From NCBI GenBank assembly GCA_002309425.1, contig DBXD01000066.1:27718-91717 (forward strand): 64,000 bases of DNA. The letters run 5' to 3'. The DNA is from Cyanobacteria bacterium UBA1221. GTDB lineage: Bacteria > Cyanobacteriota > Vampirovibrionia > Gastranaerophilales > Gastranaerophilaceae. The notes beneath the pieces were generated by a model. It did not search any database. It worked only from the letters and a program-made list of their open reading frames with translations, and had not been told where the DNA came from. The position numbers and the translations under genes were made by a program. This document shows, in pieces, positions 7,673 through 17,031 of this stretch (the first letter of the stretch is position 1; each line of letters starts with the position of its first letter).

Positions 7673-9706
7673 TTATAGAGAACCTCCGCCTCCGTCATTG
7701 AAGTAATCATAGTGACGAATATCATCGTAGTTATTAACTGGCTCTACTGGAACCGGTTGAGGTTGTACCTGTGGTGGTGGTGGCGGCGGAACCGGTTTAG
7801 ATTCAACCACACGTTTTCTCAACAACGCATCGAAGTTAGGTTCCATTGTCAATTCAAAGTGGAATCTTCCGACTTTTCTGTTTTGGTCAAAGTATGTACT
7901 GTTGATTAAAGGATATCCCCAATACAAACGACCTGTTAAATCACCCGGTAACTGAACTCTCAAACCCATACCAACTGATGCCATAAAGTATGAACCATGA
8001 TGATGCTCGGGTTTATATAATTGATCCATTTCCGTACCGGCCTGCGGGAACACACCACCGATATCAGCAAATACCGCACCTTTTACGAATCTTCCGACAA
8101 ACGGAATTTTTTCTTTACTTCTCGGGCTGGTAATTTGTCTTGGCAGCAACGGGAACATCAATTCAGCACTTGTTATGAATCCGTTTTTACCAATCATAGT
8201 ACCTTCATCATAACCTCTGACTGTTGCCATACCGCCTGCCTGGAACTGGTCAATGTATGGTATATATTTATTATTAGGAATTACCTGATAATTTGCTCTC
8301 AACTGACCTATTACACCGTGAGAGAAATCGTGTAATCTTACAGCACCACCGAATACCTTGAAGTAATTTGATCTCTTATCAAGAAGCGGAGCTGCATATC
8401 CGACACCCTGGTTCAAATACCAAATACCATACTTAGTATCTTTTCTCATATTCAAAGCCAGGTCAACACTTGTAACTTCATCCAAATGTCCTAACTGACC
8501 GTCTTTTGGTAAACCGAATTTGTCTAACAAACCGGACCAAGAACCTGAACGTTTATAATTTAATGAAGCATAACTCTTCAATTCAAATCCGGGTTTTCTG
8601 ATTAACGGCTGAGTATAGTACAAAGAATATGTATAGGATCTGCTCTTAAGATCCAATGCTCTCATAATCGGAGTACCATATCTTACTCTTGCCAATGTAG
8701 AGCTGAACATAAAACCTACACGACCGTCTTTGCTGTTAACCGGCACATTGTAATCTACAAAAGGACTGGTCGAACCTCCTGCAAAATATGAACCGATGCT
8801 CAACTTATCTCTGATGCCGAACAAGCTGTCAGCAGTAATCATAGCACCGCCACGCAGACGACCTGTTGAATAACGGCCGGCATTGTCCATCATACCCATT
8901 ACGTGGAACGGTAATCTTTCGTGAGCATTAAGTTCAACATCCGTTGTGCCTTCCATCTCGCCGGCTTTCAAATTAGCCGTCAGATTAATTCCTTCGTTGT
9001 AACGGTTGAAATCCATGATGTCTTGTTCAAGTTCGACTATATCAAACAATTCACCCTCTTTTGGGTTAATTCTGTTTTTAATATAACTGTCACGAGTCCA
9101 TCTGTTATTTTCAACGGTAACATTACCTACTTTACTTTCAATAAGTTCAATCTTTATAGAACCGTTATCAACGGACTGTTCCGGTAAGAATGCTCTTGCA
9201 GTGACAAAGCCCTTTTCGGCATATAATCTGTTAATACCCTCTACAACATTCTTTATGTCAGAGATATAAACATTTTTACCAATAATAGGTCTTACAACAT
9301 TATTGACTTCATCTCTTGATAATATCTGAGATGGAGAAACCTCTACAGTATTAACGAATACACTCTGCATATCCGCCTGATTTACCTCACCCTGCACATA
9401 GCCCGGAGTATAATCATTAACGACATCGGCTTCATTGTACGCAGGATTACCGTAACGACCATAGTCAGAGTATTCACGATATTTACTGTTGGCATCCTGC
9501 AGATAATGCCTGTAAAGCAAGTCATCTTCAGCATGCTTATAGTTCAAACCGCCTTCCATTTCCGCTTCTGTCCGAATACCGGGAGGAACCGGCATACCGG
9601 GATCATACGAATATGCAGGCGCAATAGATGCAGGCAGCGCAAATGCTACAAGAGCCCCTAATCCTAATGCTGCCTTAATAAGTTTTGTACTTTTTGTCTT
9701 TTTCAT
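7673..9706 (-). CDS. ShlB/FhaC-type (TpsB, Omp85 superfamily) outer-membrane pore
   Basis: A 677-residue outer-membrane protein. Residues 1-33 are a signal peptide. Residues 34-110 are a Pro/Tyr-rich linker. Two POTRA domains follow (about 115-193 and 194-265); YAEKGFVTARAFLPEQ is the POTRA_2 signature of TpsB proteins. The beta barrel runs from about 266 to 625 and holds VRGY at 496-499, the conserved tip motif of the Omp85/TpsB L6 loop. TpsB proteins export a large TpsA partner across the outer membrane. No TpsA gene is next to it. Odd: after the barrel-end signal (FHFELTMEPNF) there is a further ~50-residue Pro-rich tail ending in GGGGSL. A perfect terminator follows. Confidence 0.85.
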   Translation of the reverse strand: MKKTKSTKLIKAALGLGALVAFALPASIAPAYSYDPGMPVPPGIRTEAEMEGGLNYKHAEDDLLYRHYLQDANSKYREYSDYGRYGNPAYNEADVVNDYTPGYVQGEVNQADMQSVFVNTVEVSPSQILSRDEVNNVVRPIIGKNVYISDIKNVVEGINRLYAEKGFVTARAFLPEQSVDNGSIKIELIESKVGNVTVENNRWTRDSYIKNRINPKEGELFDIVELEQDIMDFNRYNEGINLTANLKAGEMEGTTDVELNAHERLPFHVMGMMDNAGRYSTGRLRGGAMITADSLFGIRDKLSIGSYFAGGSTSPFVDYNVPVNSKDGRVGFMFSSTLARVRYGTPIMRALDLKSRSYTYSLYYTQPLIRKPGFELKSYASLNYKRSGSWSGLLDKFGLPKDGQLGHLDEVTSVDLALNMRKDTKYGIWYLNQGVGYAAPLLDKRSNYFKVFGGAVRLHDFSHGVIGQLRANYQVIPNNKYIPYIDQFQAGGMATVRGYDEGTMIGKNGFITSAELMFPLLPRQITSPRSKEKIPFVGRFVKGAVFADIGGVFPQAGTEMDQLYKPEHHHGSYFMASVGMGLRVQLPGDLTGRLYWGYPLINSTYFDQNRKVGRFHFELTMEPNFDALLRKRVVESKPVPPPPPPQVQPQPVPVEPVNNYDDIRHYDYFNDGGGGSL

Positions 9707-9920
9707 TACACACCTTCAATTTATTAATTAATCAATATGTTCGCTAATACCATTTTGTTACTTAATAAACAAATAGAAACACTTTTTGTACTTTTGTATC
9801 ACTTTTTTTACAAAAATTCACAAACTAGCAAATTCTTGTTTTCAGCTGATATTATTATATAGTATTCTTATGCCCGTGTAAAGAAACTTATAAAAAGTTC
9901 ACATTTCCGGTTTAGAAAAT

Positions 9921-9952
9921 TTGATAAAAATCATACAAATGTTGTATATAAT
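9921..9952 (+). promoter_or_regulatory. Sigma-70-type promoter of ompH
   Basis: TTGATA at 9921 and TATATAAT at 9945-9952 (spacer 18 to the first possible -10 hexamer). The ompH start codon is at 9986, preceded by AAGGAGGG. The region 9707-9920 between the two divergent genes shows no other feature. Confidence 0.6.
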
Positions 9953-9985
9953 AGGTAAAAGGATATAAAAAATAAGGAGGGAATA

Positions 9986-10495
9986 ATGAAACTAAATGTT
10001 AAGTTTTTATTAGTTGCAAGTGTAGCTTTTGTTATTGGTGCAGGAATCAATAATTTTGCTTTATCGCAAATGCCGGGTTCCGTTAATATTGCCGTAGTTG
10101 ATGTTCAGCAGGTAGTAGCTTCATCTTCTCAGGTAAATGCGCTTAAAAATGAAAATCAGGCAAAAGCAACCGAAATAATTAAGTATATTGAAAATGCACG
10201 TAAAGAAGTTGCAAAAGTAACTGACGCAGACAAGAAAAAAGCTCTTGAAGAAAAATATGCAAAAGAATTAAATTCAAAAAGAGAAACTTATGCTCAGCAG
10301 TATAATACTAAAATGATGGATATTCAGAACAGCATCTTGAACGCAGTAAAAGAACAAGCTTTAGCCAATGACTATGATATAGTTCTTGCAAAGGATGTTG
10401 TTTTATACGGGGGTAATGATATCACTCCGGAACTGCAAAAGAAAGTTTCAGCAGTACCAAAACCAAGTACTCCTGCTGCTAAAAAGAGAAGATAG
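9986..10495 (+). CDS. OmpH/Skp-family periplasmic chaperone
   Basis: A 169-residue protein with an N-terminal hydrophobic signal (residues about 5-27), then NIAVVDVQQVVASSSQV, the usual start of OmpH/Skp proteins. A long charged coiled-coil hairpin (about 45-125) forms the Skp tentacles, and NDYDIVLAKDVVLYGG closes the body. The tail is basic (AAKKRR). Skp/OmpH holds unfolded outer-membrane proteins in the periplasm, which fits its divergent neighbour, an outer-membrane pore. Strong AAGGAGGG site before the ATG; promoter and terminator both visible, so probably monocistronic. Confidence 0.85.
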   Translation: MKLNVKFLLVASVAFVIGAGINNFALSQMPGSVNIAVVDVQQVVASSSQVNALKNENQAKATEIIKYIENARKEVAKVTDADKKKALEEKYAKELNSKRETYAQQYNTKMMDIQNSILNAVKEQALANDYDIVLAKDVVLYGGNDITPELQKKVSAVPKPSTPAAKKRR

Positions 10496-10513
10496 TTTTA
10501 ACACAAAACTTTT

Positions 10514-10543
10514 AAAAAGAGGCACAATAAAGTGTCTCTTTTT
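10514..10543 (+). terminator. Rho-independent terminator of ompH
   Basis: AAGAGGCAC pairs with GTGTCTCTT (one G-U) around a six-base loop, followed by a run of T. It lies about 20 bases after the ompH stop. Confidence 0.8.
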
Positions 10544-10648
10544 TTATTCAAATATTACCTGCTATAAATAATATCTATACAGTATTTTCCAAAAGTTTAC
10601 AAAAATTTTGCCGTGAAATTTTCTATAATATAAGAAAGGTTGCGTATT

Positions 10649-10810
10649 ATGGCGAGAATTATTGAAGGCAAAAGAAGAATAATTAAGATGACGACAGACG
10701 ACGTTTTATCAGTCGTAAAACAATTTCAGCAAATTACTCAAAAGGCATGCTGTTACGACCACATCCGGGAAATACTTGAGCACAACGATTTTTATATCCC
10801 TGAAGATTAA
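10649..10810 (+). CDS. Small conserved-looking protein, 53 residues
   Basis: A short frame beginning MARIIEGKRRIIKMTTDD and ending HNDFYIPED. AAAGGT is 9 bases before the ATG and an AT-rich promoter-like region lies upstream after the ompH terminator. Basic N-terminus followed by an amphipathic helix (VLSVVKQFQQITQKA), with two adjacent Cys at about 34-35. It fits exactly between ompH and the convergent ricT, which argues that it is a gene and not chance. No function is recognised. Confidence 0.55.
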   Translation: MARIIEGKRRIIKMTTDDVLSVVKQFQQITQKACCYDHIREILEHNDFYIPED

Positions 10811-10822
10811 GGATTAAAAACA

Positions 10823-11749
10823 CTACACATTCCCGGTTGAACTATTCTTATCATCTTCAAGCTGCTTAATATCAATTCCGCTTGAATCTTCTTCATAAGC
10901 ATTATTTATTGCGGGAACGTCTATTTCAACATTAACATCCGCATCAACCATTTCAATTTCCCCTTTTGGAAATTCTTTTACCTTGCCGTCTTCCATTTTT
11001 ACGGCAACAGCACCTGCCATGAAGTTAAGGTAACAAACTTTTCCGAGTCCGTCAGACGTCATAACCGAAGAACCTATTGGCGGCATGCCTTTTGCGGCAT
11101 CAATATAATGTTTATACTCATATGTCAAACAACAGAGTAAGCGCCCGCATGTTCCGGAAATTTTCCCGGGACAAATAGGCATTCCCTGATCCTTTGCAAG
11201 TTTAACATTTATCGTTTCAAATTTTCTTAAAAAAGACGAACAGCAAAAAGGCCGTCCGCAAACTCCGACTCCGTCAATAAGTGAGGTTTCATCTCTCACG
11301 CCGATATGACGCAAATCTATTCGCACCCTTGTAAAAACCTGGGTTAAATCTTTTAACAATTCCCTGAAATCTACCCTTTCGGGAGCGGTATAATAAAATG
11401 TAATTTTTCTCCTGTCAAAAGTAATACGGCATTGAACAAGATTCATAACCAGATTGTGCTGTTTTACAAGTGCCTGACACTTGAAGAACGCTTCCGCTTC
11501 TTCTTTTTTTATATCGTCCAGGGTTTGCAAATCTCTCTGACTTAAAACACGCATAACCGTCAGCGGCTCGGGCTTTTTCTCAGACTTTTCCCATAACTCG
11601 GATATTTCGGAATTTACAAGCTCAACTTTTAGCGCCTCCTCACCTTTTTCTGTACGGACAAGCACCATCTGCCCTTCTTCTACGGTTAAAGTATCCGGAA
11701 CAATTAACGGATAAAACGTATTTTTTATATATTTTACTGCATATTTCAT
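10823..11749 (-). CDS. ricT: PSP1-domain protein RicT (YaaT)
   Basis: A 308-residue protein. The PSP1 domain carries the Cys clusters typical of RicT: VCGRPFCCSSFL and CGRLLCCLTYE. In Bacillus, RicT (YaaT) forms the Fe-S-containing RicAFT complex that steers RNase Y processing. No ricA or ricF is adjacent. It ends a run of same-strand genes, and its start shares one base with the gpsA stop (TAATG), so it is translationally coupled. An acidic C-terminal tail of about 30 residues is present. Identification is firm; the role outside Firmicutes is inferred. Confidence 0.85.
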   Translation of the reverse strand: MKYAVKYIKNTFYPLIVPDTLTVEEGQMVLVRTEKGEEALKVELVNSEISELWEKSEKKPEPLTVMRVLSQRDLQTLDDIKKEEAEAFFKCQALVKQHNLVMNLVQCRITFDRRKITFYYTAPERVDFRELLKDLTQVFTRVRIDLRHIGVRDETSLIDGVGVCGRPFCCSSFLRKFETINVKLAKDQGMPICPGKISGTCGRLLCCLTYEYKHYIDAAKGMPPIGSSVMTSDGLGKVCYLNFMAGAVAVKMEDGKVKEFPKGEIEMVDADVNVEIDVPAINNAYEEDSSGIDIKQLEDDKNSSTGNV

Positions 11750-12750
11750 TAAATATATCTTTCTTCTTCTTTTAATTTTCTGTTCATAAGTTTATTCAAA
11801 AGTTCCTGAGGCGTAATATCAGTATACACAGCCTCATATATAGCATTTGACACCGGAACATCTATGTCCAGTTTCTTTGCCAACTCGCAAATTGCCTTTG
11901 ACGTCTTGACCCCTTCTGCAACTGAGCCCAACTCTTTTAAAATATCGTCAATTTTTTTGCCTTTACCGAGCATAGCACCTACCGTATAATTTCGTGACAT
12001 AGGGCTGGAACAAGTTGCAATTAAATCTCCCATTCCTGACAAACCGTACAGGGTAGAGGGATTTGCGCCGAGTTTTATACTGACTCTTACAATTTCTGCC
12101 ATACCTCGTGTCAAAAGTGCGCCCGCACAATTATCACCCAAGCCCATTTCGTGAGCAAAACCGGACGCAATAGCAATAACGTTCTTCAAACTGCCGCCCA
12201 GTTCAACCCCGATTACGTCAGGATTTGTGTATAATCTGAACCGCCCGGGAACGGAACATTTCTTTTGGACAAGAGCGGATGCATCCCTGTCTTTAGATGC
12301 AACACATGCCGCCGTAGGTTTTCCAGCAAGAACCTCTTTTGCAAGTGTTGGACCCGAAAGGACAACCAGTTTTTGCTCCGGCAAAACTTCTGCAATTACT
12401 TCTGACATCCTCATTAATGACGGCAGTTCAATACCTTTTGATGCGTTTACCAAAATCTGGCATGGCCTTATACCGGCTTTTTTAAGATTTTCGCAAACAT
12501 CTCTTGTGCCTGATGTAGCAATTACTGAAAGAATAATATCAGCATCCTTAATCGCCTCAGCCAAATCGGAAGTAATTTCAACTTTATCCTGAAGCTGGAC
12601 TTCGAGCGGTTTTGAGGTATGTTTATTTTTTATTAAATCTTCCGGGATATCGCTTTCTCGGCCCCAAACCGTTACCTGTTCAAAATTATCAGTCAATAAC
12701 CACGCAAGAGTTAATCCCCAGCATCCTGCTCCCAAAACTGTTAATTTCAT
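11749..12750 (-). CDS. gpsA: Glycerol-3-phosphate dehydrogenase [NAD(P)+]
   Basis: A 333-residue cytosolic enzyme that reduces dihydroxyacetone phosphate to sn-glycerol 3-phosphate for phospholipid synthesis. The N-terminal Rossmann motif is GAGCWGLTLA (residues 7-16; usually GAGSWG), followed by LVNASKGIE and LSGPTLAKEV. ELGGSLKNVIAIASG contains the catalytic Lys, and GLSGMGDLIATC and SRNYTVG are family signatures. Length is normal. Coupled to ricT by a one-base overlap; murQ lies 15 bases upstream. Confidence 0.95.
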   Translation of the reverse strand: MKLTVLGAGCWGLTLAWLLTDNFEQVTVWGRESDIPEDLIKNKHTSKPLEVQLQDKVEITSDLAEAIKDADIILSVIATSGTRDVCENLKKAGIRPCQILVNASKGIELPSLMRMSEVIAEVLPEQKLVVLSGPTLAKEVLAGKPTAACVASKDRDASALVQKKCSVPGRFRLYTNPDVIGVELGGSLKNVIAIASGFAHEMGLGDNCAGALLTRGMAEIVRVSIKLGANPSTLYGLSGMGDLIATCSSPMSRNYTVGAMLGKGKKIDDILKELGSVAEGVKTSKAICELAKKLDIDVPVSNAIYEAVYTDITPQELLNKLMNRKLKEEERYI

Positions 12751-12765
12751 TTATACCTCTCTCTC

Positions 12766-13659
12766 CTATACTGCCATTTTTTGAGTAATTAATTTTCTTA
12801 ATACCCCACCGTGTTTTTTCAGTTCCTGTCTTGACGTATCTACATCCATATTCATTACTATTGAAACAATGGCCGTTTTTATTTCCCAATCACATTTTAA
12901 CAATGCCGACAGAGCAACACTGTGCTGAACTCCCGCAATTTGCGCAACTATTCTTATTGCACGGTCTTTCAGCTTCTCATTTACCGCCTGCAAATCAATC
13001 ATAAAATTCTCGTAGGTTTTACCTATCTTTATCATTGAACCGGTAGAAAGCATATTCAAAATCATCTTTTGAGCTGTTCCTGCTTTTAAGCGACTTGAAC
13101 CTGCAATAACTTCCGGACCGACTTCAACACAAATTACAAGCCCTGCTTCTTCTGCAATTCTGCCTTTTGAGTTACAGGTTATACCTATTGTTTTACAGTT
13201 TATTTCATCAGCTTTTTCCAAAACCCCAAGCAGATATTTAGGATTACCGCTTGCTGAAATCACAACGGCAACATCGTTTTCTCTTAAAATTTCCGCATCT
13301 TTTTTACCTGCATCGAAATTATCCTCAGCGCCCTCAACAGAAGATCTTAATGCCTCATGTCCTCCGGCAATAACACCCTGAACCATATCAGGATCCACAC
13401 TGAATGTCGGCGGACACTCGGAAGCATCAAGTATTCCTATACGGCCTGAAGTTCCGGCACCAAAATAAATAAGCCTGCCGCCTTTCAAAAACTGTTTTGA
13501 AATAATATCAATCGCTTCCGCAATCTCTTTTGATGCATCTTCCACCGCAAGGGCAACCAGCTTGTCCTCCTGATTCATCCTTCTTACCATTTCAATAGTA
13601 GGAAGCAAATCTATGTCTTTTGTGTTTTCATTTCTGTATTCCGTAATAACTTCACTCAT
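12766..13659 (-). CDS. murQ: N-acetylmuramic acid 6-phosphate etherase
   Basis: A 297-residue SIS-domain enzyme that cleaves the lactyl ether of MurNAc-6-phosphate, giving GlcNAc-6-phosphate and D-lactate in cell-wall recycling. Signatures seen: LIYFGAGTSGRIGILDASECPPTF and AGGHEALRSSVEGAEDN, both typical of MurQ. Its product is the substrate of NagA, encoded at 51208-52116. No MurNAc phosphotransferase transporter is adjacent, so the phosphorylated sugar source is not visible here. Start at 13659 has a nearby purine-rich site (AAGGAG). Confidence 0.95.
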   Translation of the reverse strand: MSEVITEYRNENTKDIDLLPTIEMVRRMNQEDKLVALAVEDASKEIAEAIDIISKQFLKGGRLIYFGAGTSGRIGILDASECPPTFSVDPDMVQGVIAGGHEALRSSVEGAEDNFDAGKKDAEILRENDVAVVISASGNPKYLLGVLEKADEINCKTIGITCNSKGRIAEEAGLVICVEVGPEVIAGSSRLKAGTAQKMILNMLSTGSMIKIGKTYENFMIDLQAVNEKLKDRAIRIVAQIAGVQHSVALSALLKCDWEIKTAIVSIVMNMDVDTSRQELKKHGGVLRKLITQKMAV

Positions 13660-13691
13660 ACTAACTCCTTTAAAAGAAACTCTATTAAATA

Positions 13692-14153
13692 TTAAAACTG
13701 TTTTAGCAAATTTGCCATTTCTATTGCCGATTTGGCTGCATCTGCGCCCTTGTTGCCTGCTTTGGTTCCGGCCCTTTCAATAGCCTGTTCTATATTATCA
13801 GTAGTCAGAACTCCGAAAATAACGGGCACTTCTGTCTGTAAACTTACGGTTGCAATTCCCTTTGACAATTCCGCACTTACATAATCAAAGTGAGCCGTTG
13901 CTCCTTTAATGATTGCACCGAGCGTAATTATAGCATTATATTTACCTGTTTTGGCACATTTTAAAGCCATCAGAGGGATTTCAAAAGCGCCCGGAACTCT
14001 TACAACATCAATATTATCGGAATTTACGCCATGTCTTTTTAATTCATCCACCGCGCCTGATAACAATTTCGAGCCGATAAAATCATTGAATCTCGATAAT
14101 ATAATACAAAACTTTTCGTTTCCTGCAACCAACTGACCTTCATATGTATTCAT
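13692..14153 (-). CDS. ribH: 6,7-dimethyl-8-ribityllumazine synthase
   Basis: A 153-residue enzyme that makes the direct precursor of riboflavin; family members form 60-mer or pentamer shells. Seen: [40 protein letters not shown] (with the catalytic His) and [12 protein letters not shown] chose the ATG at 14153 (MNTYEGQL) over 14165 because GGAG lies 7 bases before it, whereas the earlier ATG has its purine run only about 2 bases away. No other rib genes and no FMN riboswitch are visible nearby. Confidence 0.92.
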   Translation of the reverse strand: MNTYEGQLVAGNEKFCIILSRFNDFIGSKLLSGAVDELKRHGVNSDNIDVVRVPGAFEIPLMALKCAKTGKYNAIITLGAIIKGATAHFDYVSAELSKGIATVSLQTEVPVIFGVLTTDNIEQAIERAGTKAGNKGADAAKSAIEMANLLKQF

Positions 14154-14206
14154 AATTTTCTCCACATATCCTTGAATAATCCACAGTTATTGTACAACAA
14201 TTATCG

Positions 14207-14911
14207 CTATTTTACAAGCAACGGCGAAAAAATCTTATAAAAAATATAAACAGAAGTTAATATCAGTAAGTAACCGCTTATTTTAAGCAGTAAATCAGAT
14301 ATCATATAATAATTTTTCCAGGATTTGAGTTTTGATGTCAATACTCCTGCAACAACTAAAATTAAGCCCTGTCCCAGAGAGAACAAAAATAACATTACAA
14401 CAGACTGAACAAGATTGGCAGACAAAGATGCAAATGCCATTATTGAAGCTAAAATAGGGGTAGAACAAGGGGTCCCGGCCAAAGCAACCGCACCGCCCAA
14501 AAGCATTGGGTATATATATGTATTCGTACTGTCGTGACGCGGCATTTCTTTTATCAATACCGGCAGTTCAAAATCCAAAAAACCGACAAGTTTAAGTCCC
14601 ATTATCATAACTATACTTGACATGATTATCCCGAAATATCCGCCCGCAAAAGATACAAAAACTTTGCCGGTAAAAGCACAAATAATACCTATCACGGAAA
14701 AAACCAATGCAGAGCCGATTATAAAAAACAGCATTTGGACTAAGGTTTTTTGAGGTTTTTCATCGGAATAACCACCTACATATCCGATTATTATAGGAAG
14801 CATTGCAAGCGAACACGGCGAAACAGATGCAATTAAGCCTCCGACAAAAGATATTATATATAATACTATAACGCTGTTTGATGTATTAAACAGGCTCGCA
14901 ATATCCGTCAT
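14207..14911 (-). CDS. ccdA: CcdA/DsbD-type membrane thiol-reductant transporter
   Basis: A 234-residue protein with six membrane spans. The two redox Cys motifs of the family are present: VSPCSLAMLP in the first span and GTPCSTPILAS in the fourth. CcdA moves reducing equivalents from cytosolic thioredoxin to extracytoplasmic thiol proteins, for example for cytochrome c maturation. I chose the ATG at 14911 because it overlaps the stop of the thioredoxin-like gene by one base (TAATG) and has AGGGA upstream; a longer form from 14932 is less likely. The adjacent thioredoxin-like protein is its probable partner. Confidence 0.85.
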   Translation of the reverse strand: MTDIASLFNTSNSVIVLYIISFVGGLIASVSPCSLAMLPIIIGYVGGYSDEKPQKTLVQMLFFIIGSALVFSVIGIICAFTGKVFVSFAGGYFGIIMSSIVMIMGLKLVGFLDFELPVLIKEMPRHDSTNTYIYPMLLGGAVALAGTPCSTPILASIMAFASLSANLVQSVVMLFLFSLGQGLILVVAGVLTSKLKSWKNYYMISDLLLKISGYLLILTSVYIFYKIFSPLLVK

Positions 14912-15303
14912 TATTTCAAATCCCTGATACAAGTTTCCAGTTCTTCTTTACTTATTGCTCCTTCTATACGCTTTGTTTTATTTCCGTTTGAATCAATAAG
15001 TATAATTGTCGGAACAAGACTTATCTCGTATTTTTTTATCCACTCGTCATTTTTCGGGTTTCCGTCCTGTACATTAATTTCAGTCAATTCGACTTTATCT
15101 TTGTACTGCGGATAAATTTCTTTTATAATTTTATTCATCGTCTGGCAATCAATACACATCGTTGATGTAAATTTAACGATTTGCGGTTTTGTTGTCTTTG
15201 CATCGACACTTGAAGTAACCGAAGTATTCATAAGATTTATCCCGAAATATGCGACAATCGGAACCAAAAATACCAATAATACCGTAATAAGATTTTTCTT
15301 CAT
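14911..15303 (-). CDS. Membrane-anchored thioredoxin-like protein (CIDC active site)
   Basis: A 130-residue protein. Residues about 4-24 form a signal anchor, so the rest faces the periplasm. The thioredoxin fold has the redox motif MCIDCQTM (CxxC), then the cis-Pro segment SLVPTIILID and a GAISKEEL helix. It probably takes electrons from CcdA, encoded immediately downstream with a one-base overlap, to keep periplasmic Cys reduced. First gene of the run towards ricT. The target protein is not visible in the window. Confidence 0.85.
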   Translation of the reverse strand: MKKNLITVLLVFLVPIVAYFGINLMNTSVTSSVDAKTTKPQIVKFTSTMCIDCQTMNKIIKEIYPQYKDKVELTEINVQDGNPKNDEWIKKYEISLVPTIILIDSNGNKTKRIEGAISKEELETCIRDLK

Positions 15304-15425
15304 GTTTTTATAACTCCATTTAATACTGCAATTTTATCATAAAAGAAAAACAAAAATCGACAATCGGACATGCAGGTAAGAAATTTAACACGGCATAAAA
15401 TACTTAAATCCCTCATATTAATGAT

Positions 15426-15452
15426 TTTACAAATTTGAATAAATATTATAAT
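15426..15452 (+). promoter_or_regulatory. Candidate promoter of the aquaporin gene
   Basis: TTTACA (15426) and TATAAT (15447), spacer 15, a little short. The leader then contains a 7-bp hairpin (GAGAAAT at 15470 with ATTTCTC at 15485) before the strong AGGAGG site. The hairpin could affect translation; that is inference. Confidence 0.45.
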
Positions 15453-15505
15453 ATACCAGAGTCGTTAGTGAGAAATTAAGGATTATTTCTCGTATGAAAC
15501 TTTAG

Positions 15506-16156
<651 letters not shown>

Positions 16157-16171
16157 GTTATACAAGTAACC

Positions 16172-16207
16172 AAAAAACAGGTTCAAGGAATATCCTTGGA
16201 CCCGTTT
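16172..16207. terminator. Terminator shared by convergent genes
   Basis: AACAGGTTCAAGGA pairs with TCCTTGGACCCGTT over 14 positions, with two non-Watson-Crick positions, around a short ATA loop, followed by T7. A-rich on the left, T-rich on the right, so it can serve both the aquaporin gene and the convergent gene. Confidence 0.8.
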
Positions 16208-16209
16208 TT

Positions 16210-16878
16210 TTATTTTTCAAAATCTTTTTCCAATATATGCTTTATGAAACTACATATACAATCTTCTGTGTATTTTCCTAATTTAGATTTGACAAAAGAT
16301 GTTCTGTTCCAATTTTTATTATATTTCTCTATCGGTTCAACAAGCGACAACACATAACGATTGCTGGTCTGAGAAATCATATTACTGAAATCTATTACGG
16401 CAAGTTTAAAAAATTTATCACCTCTTATTTTCTTTAGCGTATCGTATAACAAATCTATTTCTGAATCTGTATTTGTGTCTATCGTATTAAGCACAAACAA
16501 TATGGGTTTGTCATTGTTTACAATGCATCTGAAATTATTAATTCTTCGGCTAATTCTCTCAACTAATTTTTCTCTGTCATTTGCACCACAATCTTTGTCG
16601 TGAAAAAATTTTGTTCCGTCAGGTTTCTTCCATATCCCTTTACCCCTGAAATCAAGAAAACACCTTTTACGTTGAGTAAAGAACAAGTCATCACAATACT
16701 CCTTAAAATCGTTTTCCAGATAGCATATGACACTGCCTAATTTATGCCGGACTAAATCAAAAGGACCGGACAGCTCACCTTGTGCCTTCGACGGTTTGAT
16801 TCCGTGACGTGTAAGGATAGTTCTTGGCATACAATTCAAACCCAGAGAAACAATTTCATATTTTTTTGTGTTGTCCAT
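16210..16878 (-). CDS. DUF1796-like putative papain-like cysteine peptidase
   Basis: A 222-residue soluble protein. The start YEIVSLGLNCMPRTIL and the later SGPFDLVRHKL match the SLGxNC...PFDW pattern of the DUF1796 group, annotated as putative cysteine peptidases on fold grounds; here the Cys is in LNCMPR. KPILFVLNTID is a buried strand. I chose the ATG at 16878, which has GGAG 9 bases upstream, over a TTG nine bases earlier that has no spacing for a binding site. Some family members lie in surface-glycan gene clusters; no such genes are near this one. Function unproven. Confidence 0.55.
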   Translation of the reverse strand: MDNTKKYEIVSLGLNCMPRTILTRHGIKPSKAQGELSGPFDLVRHKLGSVICYLENDFKEYCDDLFFTQRKRCFLDFRGKGIWKKPDGTKFFHDKDCGANDREKLVERISRRINNFRCIVNNDKPILFVLNTIDTNTDSEIDLLYDTLKKIRGDKFFKLAVIDFSNMISQTSNRYVLSLVEPIEKYNKNWNRTSFVKSKLGKYTEDCICSFIKHILEKDFEK

Positions 16879-17031
16879 TCTTCGCAACTCCGGGGGACAT
16901 TATAGCATAATTATTGAACATTAAATACTTTTTAATTTACATTTCGTTATATTTGAAAATTATCTAGCAATTAAATTTTTGTTTGGGCTTTAAGATAGAA
17001 GAACCAGACATGAAAATCAGAAAGGAAAATT

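Noticed and set aside
12689..12889. Small minus-strand frame across the gpsA/murQ junction
   Set aside because: Lies in another frame of two certain genes; no own start signal.
13692..14206. Possible FMN riboswitch for ribH
   Set aside because: The leader before ribH is short and taken up by the ccdA end; none of the conserved FMN aptamer sequence is seen.
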